In this document: one piece after another, positions 8,645 through 17,091 of the stretch
Layout: every line of letters starts with the position of its first letter
Position numbering within the stretch: the first letter of the stretch is position 1
Assembly (NCBI GenBank): GCA_007117865.1
Contig: SKFT01000041.1
Location: 1-42,279 of the forward strand
Source of the DNA: Puniceicoccaceae bacterium
Lineage (GTDB): Bacteria; Verrucomicrobiota; Verrucomicrobiia; Opitutales; Coraliomargaritaceae
Reading direction: 5' to 3'
Length of the DNA stretch: 42,279 nt
The notes under the pieces: generated by a model
Told to the model about the DNA's origin: nothing
Database searches by the model: none
What the model saw: only the letters and a program-made list of their open reading frames with translations
Translations under genes and position numbers: made by a program

Positions 8645-9865
8645 ATGAAAATACTCCTTGGAGGTGTCCCGTTTGGACGAAACAATATCGGCGATGAAGC
8701 AATTCTTGCCTGTGTTATCAAAATCGTCCGGGCAGCAGCTCCGCAAGCTGAGATAACGGTCAGTACCGATGACCCTGAAACGGCACAGCGTCATGCTGTA
8801 GGCGTTTGTTCGCTTTATGGATTTGATGTGGTCGCCTATTCCGAAGCAGCCATGCAAAAAGAAATGGCAGCTCACGACTTTTATTTGTGGGCCGGAGCCA
8901 CCGGATTGTCAGATTATCCTGATCGAGCCTGTCAACTGCTGGCTGCCGCCCGTCAGGCAGGGTGTCGATCAATTGTCTGGAATGTTGGTATGAACAGCGA
9001 ACTGAATCCGGCCAAATATAAACTTCAGGGGCGGCGCCTTAAGCTGGTGCAAATTGCGGATAAGATGAGCGGTGGGCTGTTGGGCGCGCAAAAGCGAATG
9101 GAAGGGCTCAAAGAATTACAAGCACGCAAACAATTACGCCGGGAACTTTTGGATTGTGCCTTAATTGTAACCCGGGATCCCCAAAGTGCCGCTGAACTGG
9201 TCGGCTGCGGAATTAGCGAAGAGAGCATTATTGTGGGTGCGGACTCCGCGCTCATAGAGACTGCCAGCGAATGGCCACCAAGAGCCCTGGCCGAGGATGA
9301 CAAAGCCCGACTGGAGCGCAAAAATCGCAAACGGATTGGATTGTGTATCAGCGCTCAACGGGAAATAACCCGTCGCAATGAACTTATTGCAGCGCTGAAT
9401 CGACTGTTGGAGGATCCTAAGATTGAAATTGTCGGTTTACCGATGAATCCTATCACTGATCTTGCGCTACTGGATGATCTAAGGAAGGACATTGTGCGTC
9501 GAGAGGCCTTTTATCCACTGCGAGGAATTGTGGAAACATCCGACATGACAGCGATTGCCGCGCGTATGGACGTATTGATTAGCAGCCGTCTGCATTTGTT
9601 GATTTTGGGGTCGATTCATCATGTGCCTATGATTGGCATCAGCCGAGGCTCAAAGGTCGATAATTTTTTAGCACCCTATGGATTAAAACCCGTTGGTTCC
9701 GTCGAATCGTGCGACTTTGATGCTCTGATTCAAGAGACGCAACGACTGCTGAACGCGCGTGCAGCATTTGAGGACACCAGTCAACGAGTCCGCCGCGAGC
9801 TTCTGGCGCGTTTGGACGCTGCGCGGCTGGAACTAACTAAAGTCTTACAACGGGATAAGTCATAA
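8645..9865 (+). CDS. Polysaccharide pyruvyl transferase family protein
   Basis: A 406-residue protein of the CsaB/WcaK-type pyruvyl transferase family (PF04230). It opens with KILLGGVPFGRNNIGDEAIL, the standard G-x-x-N-x-GDEAI motif, and carries the conserved C-terminal SSRLHLLILGSIHHVPMIGISRGSKVDNF (about 315-345), where the family has an S-x-R-x-H-x-x-I signature. The family adds ketal-linked pyruvate from phosphoenolpyruvate to sugars of cell-surface polymers, giving negative charge. It is the first gene of a plus-strand operon divergent from the export operon, and the next gene begins 1 bp after its stop. The acceptor sugar is unknown. Confidence 0.88.
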   Translation: MKILLGGVPFGRNNIGDEAILACVIKIVRAAAPQAEITVSTDDPETAQRHAVGVCSLYGFDVVAYSEAAMQKEMAAHDFYLWAGATGLSDYPDRACQLLAAARQAGCRSIVWNVGMNSELNPAKYKLQGRRLKLVQIADKMSGGLLGAQKRMEGLKELQARKQLRRELLDCALIVTRDPQSAAELVGCGISEESIIVGADSALIETASEWPPRALAEDDKARLERKNRKRIGLCISAQREITRRNELIAALNRLLEDPKIEIVGLPMNPITDLALLDDLRKDIVRREAFYPLRGIVETSDMTAIAARMDVLISSRLHLLILGSIHHVPMIGISRGSKVDNFLAPYGLKPVGSVESCDFDALIQETQRLLNARAAFEDTSQRVRRELLARLDAARLELTKVLQRDKS

Positions 9866-9866
9866 A

Positions 9867-11129
9867 ATGAGTGGTTTAGCTAAACATCGGAGTAACATCA
9901 GGCGTATTGTGCATGTGATGCGCCGGTTTGTTCCGGAAAAATGGGGAGGAACAGAAAGCGTGGTATTTCATTTGGCCAGGGAATTCAATCGCCTTGGTAT
10001 TGAAAGCCCGATATACACAACTGCAATGTTTGCAGAACCGGGTCTGGAGGTAATAGACGGAGTTGAAATCCACCGCTTCAAGTATGTTTTGCCCTGGCTT
10101 GGGCTGAGTGATGAGCAACGTCACGCACTTGAGCTTAAGGGTGGCAGTCCATTCTCCTGGCCAATGTTAATGGCGTTGCGCAAGGAACGGAGAGCATCGT
10201 TATTGCACGCCCATGTGCAGCACCGTTTGGGCGGCTCAGTCCGCAATGCAGCAATGAAGCATGGTATCCCTTATGTTGTTTCGATTCATGGCGGTCACCA
10301 CACCTTGCCTCAGCATCAAACTGATAGCATGCTGGAACCCACGCGAGGCAAACTTGAATGGGGACGAGCTATGGGAGCCATACTTCGGGCAAGGCGCACA
10401 CTCGATGATGCGGCGGCCATTTTCTGTGTCGGTGATGACGAATACCAATTGATGCGCGAACAAAGACCGGGACAAAAAGTCCACTACCAACCGAATGGAG
10501 TGGATTTGCCAAGGTTTCGCGATGCCGACGCGCAAGCCTTCTACAACCGTTGTCCGCAATTGCGCGGGAAACGCCTGCTATTATGTGTTTCCCGCGTAGA
10601 CCCTCAAAAAAACCAATTACTATTGATTGAGGCCTTTGCCAAAATACAGTCTCAGCTTCCCGACTACCACATTGTTTTGATTGGAGCCGAAGTGGTCAAA
10701 AGCTACGGCGACAAACTACGCGAGGCAATTGCGCGCACTGGAATGCAAGAGCGGTTGCTGTGGATACCGGGGTTAGCCCCCGATGACCCCGCGCTACCGG
10801 GAGCCTTTCGCGCTGCCGATTGCTTTGTGCTGCCAAGCGTCCACGAACCCTTTGGGATTGTAATACTGGAAGCTTGGGCAGCAGGTTTACCGGTTATTGC
10901 GAGCCGGGTCGGAGGCATCCCGGGATTTACCACTGACGGAGAAAACTGTCTCCACTTTGAATCCGGCAACCCTCATGCACTTGCCGCTTGCATTCTGAAA
11001 CTGGCGAGAGACAGAACGCTAAACGATGGCTTGGCCGACAAGGGATTCAAGCTGGCAGCTGAACGCTACGACTGGCCCGCCGTTGCGAAAAACATATTGG
11101 AACTATACCCAACCCCCGACTCAAAATGA
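9867..11129 (+). CDS. Family 4 glycosyltransferase (GT-B)
   Basis: A 420-residue GT-B glycosyltransferase. The N-terminal domain has the acceptor-side start HVMRRFVPEKWGGTESVVFHLAREF. The C-terminal domain has LLCVSRVDPQKNQLLLIEAF (about 232) and the E-x7-E donor-binding motif in VHEPFGIVILEAWAAGLPVIAS (about 330), the hallmark of GT4. A retaining sugar transfer from an NDP-sugar to the growing lipid-linked repeat unit is expected. It follows the pyruvyl transferase directly and its stop overlaps the next ATG (ATGA), indicating coupled translation. Sugar specificity cannot be deduced. Confidence 0.9.
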   Translation: MSGLAKHRSNIRRIVHVMRRFVPEKWGGTESVVFHLAREFNRLGIESPIYTTAMFAEPGLEVIDGVEIHRFKYVLPWLGLSDEQRHALELKGGSPFSWPMLMALRKERRASLLHAHVQHRLGGSVRNAAMKHGIPYVVSIHGGHHTLPQHQTDSMLEPTRGKLEWGRAMGAILRARRTLDDAAAIFCVGDDEYQLMREQRPGQKVHYQPNGVDLPRFRDADAQAFYNRCPQLRGKRLLLCVSRVDPQKNQLLLIEAFAKIQSQLPDYHIVLIGAEVVKSYGDKLREAIARTGMQERLLWIPGLAPDDPALPGAFRAADCFVLPSVHEPFGIVILEAWAAGLPVIASRVGGIPGFTTDGENCLHFESGNPHALAACILKLARDRTLNDGLADKGFKLAAERYDWPAVAKNILELYPTPDSK

Positions 11130-12004
11130 ATGATTCAGAGCCTCCCCAAAAAAAAGCAACGATTGCGATTATAATGCGCGCCAAGGACGAGATGCCCTAC
11201 GCGAAGTGCGCACTGGCGGCACTTCGCAGTCAGACCCGACGCGATTGGAAGCTTTACGCAATTGACTCGGGATCGATTGATGGCACGCTTGAGGCGATAA
11301 AGGAGTTCCCACCTGATGAGCTGGTGGAGATCGCCCCGCAAGACTACGAACCGGGCCCCGTACTCAACCAAATGGTTGGCATGACAAAAGAGCCGCTTAC
11401 AGTCTTTCTGAACGCTGATGCGATCCCGCTCGACGAACACTGGCTTGCACGACTGATCGCACCCGTGGAAGCAGGTGAAGCGGATGCCACCATGAGTGTG
11501 CAAGTTGCCCGCGCCGATGCCGACTTTATCGTCGCCTACGACTACTCCCGCGCCTACGACCCGAAAAACATTAAAGACGACAATGAGGACTTCTTTTCAG
11601 CTGTTGCCTGTTGCTTCCCGCGTAAACTTTGGGAAAAACATCGGTTCAAGGACAAGGGCTACTCTGAGGACCTTGCCTGGGCACGCGCCTGCCGACGCGA
11701 CGGGGCCCGCTTTAAGCTCGTGACGGAATCACGGGTTGAACATTCGCACAACTTTACCATACCCGGACTGCACCGCAAACGATACCGTCACGGCCGTGCC
11801 TACGTCGACATTTTCAACGCCCGCCCCAGTGCGATTCGCCAAAGTCTCACCTGTGCCAAGGAGATGGTTCGCGACCTCCTGTATGCTATCCGCCGAGGTC
11901 GTCTGGACACCATTCCTTTCAACCTCGCCCACCGCTATACTATCCACCGCGCCCTTTACCTCGGGATGCGCGACGAGTGCCGCGAACGAAGCCTACACCA
12001 ATGA
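11126..12004 (+). CDS. Family 2 glycosyltransferase (GT-A)
   Basis: A 292-residue GT-A enzyme. It has the N-terminal nucleotide-binding strand ATIAIIMRAKDEMPYAKCALAALRSQT, a first Asp in YAIDSGSIDGT, the metal-binding DxD-type motif in VFLNADAIPLDEHW (about 96) and a catalytic-base-like acidic pair in GYSEDLAWARAC. The C-terminal HSHNFTIPGLHRKRYRHGRA segment resembles rhamnosyltransferase-like GT2 members. It has no membrane segment, so it acts at the cytoplasmic face. It is joined to its neighbours on both sides by ATGA overlaps. The donor sugar is unknown. Confidence 0.88.
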   Translation: MNDSEPPQKKATIAIIMRAKDEMPYAKCALAALRSQTRRDWKLYAIDSGSIDGTLEAIKEFPPDELVEIAPQDYEPGPVLNQMVGMTKEPLTVFLNADAIPLDEHWLARLIAPVEAGEADATMSVQVARADADFIVAYDYSRAYDPKNIKDDNEDFFSAVACCFPRKLWEKHRFKDKGYSEDLAWARACRRDGARFKLVTESRVEHSHNFTIPGLHRKRYRHGRAYVDIFNARPSAIRQSLTCAKEMVRDLLYAIRRGRLDTIPFNLAHRYTIHRALYLGMRDECRERSLHQ

Positions 12005-13197
12005 AAACGTTAGGTCTATATGTGTTTATTGATGCCCTCGGTTGGGAAGTTCTAAAAAAACATCCGGAATTTCTGGCGGACCTGGCACCACATCGAAAAC
12101 CGCTGGAAACCATACTTGGCTACTCCTCTGCCTGTGACCCCTCGATCATTTCTGGACTGACGCCCTCGGAACACAAGCTTTGGTCTTCCTATTACTACCT
12201 GCGTGAAGGCGCGTCACCTTTTGCGTGGACCCGCTGGCTGGGCTTATTACCGGAAAGTCTTAGTGAGCGTGCACGCGTTCGGCACTATCTCTCGAAGCTG
12301 GTCAAAAAAGTCTGCGGCATCAGCGGCTACTTCCAGCTATACAACGTACCCTTTCGCTATCTACCACTCTTTCACTACGCCGAGTGGAAACGGATTTGGG
12401 AAATCAAGCCCGAGGGGCTTCCCGAAGGCAGCACGATTTTCGATCTGATGCATGCCGCCGGATTGTCATGGTATGTCCACGACAGCCGTAAAAAAGATGA
12501 AGGAAAACTGGCTGACCTGCATCAGGCACTAGAAGCTGGTGAGATCAATCTTGCCTACATCAGCCTCGGCAGGCTGGACGCGCTCATGCACGCTGAGGGC
12601 ACCAGTAGTCCGAAGATAGCTGAACTCCTCAAATGGTATGATACCCGTATCCATGAACTCATGACGACTGCCAGTGCCAGCTACGACGATGTGCGGCTGC
12701 ATATATTTACCGACCATGGGATGCACGACATCCACGAGGGTTACGATCTGCAAAGGGATATTGATGCCCTTGGCCTGCGCTTTGGGAAGGATTACATTGC
12801 CTTCTATGACTCCACCATGGGGCGCTTCTGGCCACTCACGGGGACGGCTGAGACGCGTCTGCGCGAAACATTGCTTGAGCATCCCAAGGGTCGCTTACTG
12901 CCTGAGGCGGAGTTGCGAAGACTCGGAGTCTATTTCCCCGATGGCCAATACGGAGACCTTATTTTCCTCATGCACCCCGGCATTCAGATCGCGCCCAGTT
13001 TCATGGGGCGCAAGGCGATTGCAGGAATGCACGGTTTTCACCCGGAAGATAGCGACTCCCGTGCCATGATCTGCGCCAACTACGTGCTGCCAGTTGATTT
13101 GACCTGCATACAGCAAATCTTCGGCCTCATGTGCGCGACCACCGGACTTACGCCTCCGGCAGGACGGGCCGTGCCGCAATCACTTTTTCAACCATGA
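12001..13197 (+). CDS. Alkaline-phosphatase-superfamily (phosphodiesterase/phosphatase-like) protein
   Basis: A 398-residue protein. I start it at the ATG at 12001 (ATGA overlap with the GT2 stop) rather than the ORF track's 11977. Metal ligands of the alkaline phosphatase/NPP superfamily are recognisable in order: D11 (VFIDALGW), a likely nucleophile S42 in GYSSACDPSIISGLTPSEH, the D-x3-H pair in LGRLDALMHAEG, FTDHGM, and a late His in AGMHGFHP. It has no signal peptide or TM helix, so it is predicted cytoplasmic. The family includes phosphodiesterases, phosphoglycerol and phosphoethanolamine transferases and phosphatases. In a glycosyltransferase operon it may process a phosphorylated sugar or substituent. 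The substrate is unknown, and Ser in place of the common Thr is worth noting. Confidence 0.75.
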   Translation: MKTLGLYVFIDALGWEVLKKHPEFLADLAPHRKPLETILGYSSACDPSIISGLTPSEHKLWSSYYYLREGASPFAWTRWLGLLPESLSERARVRHYLSKLVKKVCGISGYFQLYNVPFRYLPLFHYAEWKRIWEIKPEGLPEGSTIFDLMHAAGLSWYVHDSRKKDEGKLADLHQALEAGEINLAYISLGRLDALMHAEGTSSPKIAELLKWYDTRIHELMTTASASYDDVRLHIFTDHGMHDIHEGYDLQRDIDALGLRFGKDYIAFYDSTMGRFWPLTGTAETRLRETLLEHPKGRLLPEAELRRLGVYFPDGQYGDLIFLMHPGIQIAPSFMGRKAIAGMHGFHPEDSDSRAMICANYVLPVDLTCIQQIFGLMCATTGLTPPAGRAVPQSLFQP

Positions 13198-14288
13198 AAG
13201 CCCTATACGAATTTCGTGAACTTCCCTCGGACTACGATGACAACTGGGATAGCTTTGTCGAAGCCTCACCTCAGGGAAATGCCTTTCTGCTCAGTCAAAG
13301 CTTACGGACCCTCGCCTCACATGAACACCCGCAAGCCTACCCGCTCCGCGTGGGGGCCTTTAATCGGGAGGGAAATCTGGATGCCGCTTGGGCAGTGCTT
13401 GTGCGCAAGCGCGGTCCCGTTCGCTATGCTACCCAGTTTCCACTTTATTATGCGGGACCACTGCTTTCCGCGGCTGCCTGCGAATCTAAGGAACAAACCC
13501 ACCGAATCGAGCTTTTAGAGGGCCTTGCCAGAGAACTCTGCGAGGGCATTGATATATTGGATACAGAGGCAGCACCTGAGCTTCCGGATGCAAGGGGGCT
13601 AATCTTTGCCGGTTGTAAAATCCATCAGGTTTATACCCATCTGTGGCCGCAGGGAACAGCCGAAGACCTGGCGGGTTGGCCGAATAAGACCAAACGCTAC
13701 GAGATGCGCAAAGCATCCAAACATCATCAGTTCCAAGAGATCCCAATCACCCCCGAGAATCTCGACCTTTTTGATCACCTGCATAATCTTACCTTAATTA
13801 AATTCAAATGGATAGCTCCTGCGCATTGGCGTTCCACCTTACTTGCCAACATGTCCGCGATGGGTAAGGCAGGGTTCTGCCGTCTATATGGCGCAACTTC
13901 AAGCGATACTCCCGATTCGCCCTGCGCCATTGTTAGCATCCTCCTCTCACCCCAGCAGCAAAGATCCTGGCTTTGGCGAGTGGCTTACCATACAGACGAA
14001 CCCGGATTGGTCCCGGCGCTCTACGTCGAGGCGTCCAAAGACTTAAAACAGCGCGGTGGCGCGGGTTGGACACTCAACTTTGGAGGCTCACCACGCCCCT
14101 CGCTGGCCGCCTTCAAAGACCACCTTGGCGGTATCCCCTGCCCTCGCTGGCGAATTACATGGGAGCGTCCCGGAATGAAATCAATACTCTGGAATCTCTC
14201 AACAACGACCAAGGAATACCTTCGAAAAAAAACTTACCGCTTACGGAGTGTAACTACGATTGAGTCAGGATCCAAAATTCAGGAGTAA
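13194..14288 (+). CDS. FemAB/GNAT-like acyltransferase
   Basis: A 364-residue protein starting at the ATG at 13194 (ATGA overlap; the ORF track start 13131 is inside the previous gene). The KTKRYEMRKASKHHQF stretch (about 165-180) and the distal region WRVAYHTDEPGLVPALYVEASKDLKQRGGAGWTLNFGG fit the FemAB-like/GNAT_6 acyltransferases common in EPS and PEP-CTERM/exosortase loci. The probable job is adding an acyl or aminoacyl group to a surface-polymer precursor. The last eight codons (ESGSKIQE) are encoded by one arm of the inverted repeat at 14262-14286, so the native C-terminus may have been altered by repeat insertion. Confidence 0.65.
   Translation: MKALYEFRELPSDYDDNWDSFVEASPQGNAFLLSQSLRTLASHEHPQAYPLRVGAFNREGNLDAAWAVLVRKRGPVRYATQFPLYYAGPLLSAAACESKEQTHRIELLEGLARELCEGIDILDTEAAPELPDARGLIFAGCKIHQVYTHLWPQGTAEDLAGWPNKTKRYEMRKASKHHQFQEIPITPENLDLFDHLHNLTLIKFKWIAPAHWRSTLLANMSAMGKAGFCRLYGATSSDTPDSPCAIVSILLSPQQQRSWLWRVAYHTDEPGLVPALYVEASKDLKQRGGAGWTLNFGGSPRPSLAAFKDHLGGIPCPRWRITWERPGMKSILWNLSTTTKEYLRKKTYRLRSVTTIESGSKIQE
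14262..14286 (+). repeat. Left arm of a 25-bp imperfect inverted repeat
   Basis: GAGTCAGGATCCAAAATTC plus AGGAGT. Its reverse complement matches 14449-14473 at 22 of 25 positions. It overlaps the end of the FemAB-like gene and supplies its last codons. Phrases such as ACTCCTGAATTCTGGCTCCTGA look like a dispersed intergenic repeat; the genome-wide copy number is unknown from here. Confidence 0.75.
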
Positions 14289-14297
14289 GGAGTCTTT

Positions 14298-14329
14298 AAA
14301 AAGCTGAAACGCTAAAAAGCTGAAATACT
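14298..14329 (+). repeat. Two tandem 16-bp units
   Basis: AAAAAGCTGAAACGCT (14298-14313) is followed immediately by AAAAAGCTGAAATACT (14314-14329), identical at 14 of 16 positions, and then by a partial third copy (GAAATGG). The units lie between the arms of the inverted repeat in the 204-bp gap between two plus-strand operons. The function is unknown; it may be part of the same repeat element. Confidence 0.7.
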
Positions 14330-14448
14330 GAAATGGGTGACGAAGATGGCCTATGGTGAGTGAGTTGAACGGGTGCCATCTTGGCATCGTAGGAACACGA
14401 CAAGCGGCGATGGATATTTCAAATGTCTTCGCTTGATTTTTCATCCCG

Positions 14449-14473
14449 ACTCCTGAATTCTGGCTCCTGACCC
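14449..14473 (+). repeat. Right arm of the 25-bp imperfect inverted repeat
   Basis: ACTCCTGAATTCTGGCTCCTG plus ACCC, matching the reverse complement of 14262-14286 with three mismatches. It ends 19 bp before the ATG of the kinase gene at 14493, so it lies in the space where that gene's promoter or leader should be. I see no convincing Shine-Dalgarno for that gene. Confidence 0.75.
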
Positions 14474-14492
14474 CTGAGTAGTTGCATAAAAT

Positions 14493-15431
14493 ATGGAAAT
14501 TAAAATTGATTTACCTTTAAGTATTAAAGAAGAAACGCTGATTGACATGCACAGCATTCTCAACGTGTTGAACGTTACCACCTATGAACTGATGCAGATG
14601 CAAACACTCTTCGGTGATGACTACGACATAGAAGAGGCAATCGATGATAACAGTCGGGCAGCAGAGCTATTAAAAGATCCTGACAAAGCCTACGACCTGG
14701 TCAATAATATTGACCAAGTGCTACAAAGGCTTAGGCAAAAAGTGCTGCTTGGTGCGGAAACATGTGGCCTGAGTAATGACCCCAACTTTCTCAAACACCT
14801 TGCCAACCTCGACTCAATATTCAATATAACGGGCATTCGAGCTGCCGAGATCCAAGCACGCCATAAAAACCCGATGGCATGGGTCAAGCACCCGATTGAC
14901 AAACTAACTAAAAATTTCAGCGAAGTATTGCGCGCGATAGAACGTAATAGCCATGGAGGCTATCGTATTGTAAATAACATCGCGGAACATGAGGATGGCA
15001 ATTATTTCGTAAACTTTGAAATTACCAGTTGCCATGGCGACGACATTTACATGCCAGCCGTATTACAGGATGTGGTAAGGGATTTGATTGCAAACGCGAG
15101 AAAATATACTGCTCCCGGAGGAAAAATCATTGCTGGCCTTTCCGAAACCCAAAACGAATTGAGGTTTGTCATATCGGACAATGGAAGCGGTATCCCGCCG
15201 GAGGAAATCGTGGCCGTGGTTCAATACGGCAAGCGAGGTAGCAACATGGCACATCGACCAACCCGAGGTGGCGGCTTTGGTCTGACCAAAGCCTGGTATG
15301 TAACCAAAAAATTTGCGGGTCGCATGTGGATCGAATCCACCGGCGAGGCGGGTAAAGGCTGTTGTATACGCATCGCACTGCCAATACTGGCAGAGGGATT
15401 TCAGGACCAAGGCAACCCTCAACCCGACTGA
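14493..15431 (+). CDS. Small soluble sensor-kinase-like protein with HATPase domain
   Basis: A 312-residue protein without membrane segments. The C-terminal half is a clear GHKL ATPase: N-box VVRDLIANARKYT (about 195), G1 box ISDNGSGIPPEE (about 230) and G2 box GGGFGLTKAWYV (about 262). A canonical HisKA dimerisation domain is not obvious. A possible phospho-acceptor is H20 in LIDMHSILNVLN, otherwise the protein may phosphorylate a partner like RsbW-type kinases. It starts a plus-strand run and its stop is followed within 8 bp by the kinase/phosphoesterase fusion, suggesting a functional tie. No partner receiver lies in this operon. Confidence 0.75.
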   Translation: MEIKIDLPLSIKEETLIDMHSILNVLNVTTYELMQMQTLFGDDYDIEEAIDDNSRAAELLKDPDKAYDLVNNIDQVLQRLRQKVLLGAETCGLSNDPNFLKHLANLDSIFNITGIRAAEIQARHKNPMAWVKHPIDKLTKNFSEVLRAIERNSHGGYRIVNNIAEHEDGNYFVNFEITSCHGDDIYMPAVLQDVVRDLIANARKYTAPGGKIIAGLSETQNELRFVISDNGSGIPPEEIVAVVQYGKRGSNMAHRPTRGGGFGLTKAWYVTKKFAGRMWIESTGEAGKGCCIRIALPILAEGFQDQGNPQPD

Positions 15432-15438
15432 GCAAGCA

Positions 15439-17034
15439 GTGAATCCAGCGCCTATTGTCATTGCGATTGCCGGACCATCCGGCAGCGGCAAGTCCATGCT
15501 TTCGTCTGGCATACAGGCACTATTGGGTCGCCATCAATGCGTGGTATTGGGCATTGATCATTGCTACAAGGATTGGTCGCATCTACCTGGCGAACAACGC
15601 AACGAGATCAATTTCGATCAGCCACAGGCATTGGACACGGTCAGTATTGTATCCGCCCTTGCCAGGCTAATCGAAGGGCAGTCAATCATTTTCCCGCGAT
15701 ACGATTTTAGCCAACATGCCCGCAGTGAGATCGGTGACATTATCAAACCCGCACCTCTAATCCTGGTAGAGGGCATATTCGCCCTGGCCATACCTGAAAT
15801 ACAGAAATGCTTTACCCAGTCATGGTATGTAAACCTCGATTCCGATACCTGTCTGGAGCGTCGACTCAAACGGGATGTAACTGAGCGCGGAAGAGATGCC
15901 GAAGAAGTGCGGTCACGATTTGAACGTGACGTGCGACCGTCGATTAGGGATTGGGTCGAACCGCAACGTAAATTTGCAGATTCTATTTTTGATGGAAACA
16001 AACCGTGGGAGCGCTTACTGGAAGAGGCAATTGCTCATTTACGAACTTTGCTTAGCGCACAACCCAAAAACTTGATTATCATTGAAGATAATCCACCAAT
16101 GCCGACCGAGCAAAATCTTGCCATAGGTGCTCGGATGGGAATGAAGCTGCTTGATAAAAGATTACTCAAAGAGACTGCACTTCCTAAATCAGGAAGCAAC
16201 CTATGCGAGGACGGCCTTCGCTTGCGTCGGAAGATGCGACGCAATCAATGCCTGCACAATCTGCTTCGTTATACAGGGTTAAGCGCGATTGGCAGGCGTT
16301 TTTCAAAGCAGATTAAATTAGAAAAAAACAGCGTCTTTGTCCGCAATTTGCCAACGGAACTGGATGGCTTCAAAATCCTTCATATCAGCGATTTGCATCC
16401 TGATTTGGGATGCGAATGGCTACCAAGCTTAGTTGAGCTTATATCCGGTGAAGCATACCATCTGGCGGTAATAACCGGCGACTTTCGAAATAATTTTCAG
16501 CCAAACACCCGCCTCAGTATAAAAAAAATCTCCCCCTTATTCGACGCGCTAAAATCACCGGTTTTTGCGGTCTTGGGCAATCATGATCTTATCGAAATGG
16601 TATCGGAGCTGGAAAGCCGTGAAATACGGGTTTTGCTGAATGAAGCAGTGGTATTGCAGCATTCCGGAGCACGTATCTGGTTGGCAGGAGTGGATGATCC
16701 TTATTTTTTTAAAACAGATGTGCTGAATCTGGCTTTGCCAACCGAAGCGGATAGCGAGTATTTGCGTATCCTGCTGGCTCATAGCCCAGGCGTCTATCGT
16801 TCGGCGCTGAAAAACTTTGATCTTCTGCTGGCGGGCCATACCCATGGCGGACAAGTCTGCCTACCCGGTGGGATACCCATTATCCGTAATGGGAACTGCC
16901 CCTCACGCATGCTGGCAGGCGCATGGCAAGAAGGCAATTTGCAGGGATATACCTCCAGAGGCGTAGGGTGCAGTGGCGCATCCATTCGTTTTTTTTGTCC
17001 GCCGGAAGTCACGCTTCATACCCTGAGTAAGTAA
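15439..17034 (+). CDS. Fusion of a uridine-kinase-like P-loop kinase and a calcineurin-like metallophosphoesterase
   Basis: One 531-residue frame from a GTG at 15439; the ORF track's earlier start overlaps the upstream gene heavily. Residues 1-205 are uridine kinase/phosphoribulokinase-like: Walker A GPSGSGKS (12-19), NFDQPQALD (58-66), FPRYDFSQHARSE (85-97) and an RRLKRDVTERGRD lid (141-153). After a linker (about 206-310), residues 311-531 form a metallophosphoesterase of the YkuE/YaeI type with the full ligand set: ISDLH (D318, H320), GD (347-348), GNHD (380-383), LAHSP (H448) and GHTHGG (466-471). Both halves look catalytically intact. I do not know a characterised protein with this pairing. 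A role in nucleotide or phospholipid-linked precursor turnover is speculative. Confidence 0.85.
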   Translation: MNPAPIVIAIAGPSGSGKSMLSSGIQALLGRHQCVVLGIDHCYKDWSHLPGEQRNEINFDQPQALDTVSIVSALARLIEGQSIIFPRYDFSQHARSEIGDIIKPAPLILVEGIFALAIPEIQKCFTQSWYVNLDSDTCLERRLKRDVTERGRDAEEVRSRFERDVRPSIRDWVEPQRKFADSIFDGNKPWERLLEEAIAHLRTLLSAQPKNLIIIEDNPPMPTEQNLAIGARMGMKLLDKRLLKETALPKSGSNLCEDGLRLRRKMRRNQCLHNLLRYTGLSAIGRRFSKQIKLEKNSVFVRNLPTELDGFKILHISDLHPDLGCEWLPSLVELISGEAYHLAVITGDFRNNFQPNTRLSIKKISPLFDALKSPVFAVLGNHDLIEMVSELESREIRVLLNEAVVLQHSGARIWLAGVDDPYFFKTDVLNLALPTEADSEYLRILLAHSPGVYRSALKNFDLLLAGHTHGGQVCLPGGIPIIRNGNCPSRMLAGAWQEGNLQGYTSRGVGCSGASIRFFCPPEVTLHTLSK

Positions 17035-17091
17035 GTAAAAACAAGCTGAATTTCATTGCTATAAATGTGTTAAAGAACAAACTAATAACTT

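Noticed and set aside
14289-14492. Transposon remnant or IS end
   Set aside because: Inverted-repeat arms are present, but there is no transposase fragment and no target-site duplication that I can identify, so I list it only as a repeat.
16050-16370. Frameshift or missed stop joining two separate genes in the kinase/phosphoesterase ORF
   Set aside because: The frame is continuous, there is no stop or competing frame, and the linker is ordinary coding sequence. An internal ATG (MPTEQ) exists but has no clear ribosome-binding site. Resequencing would still be worthwhile.
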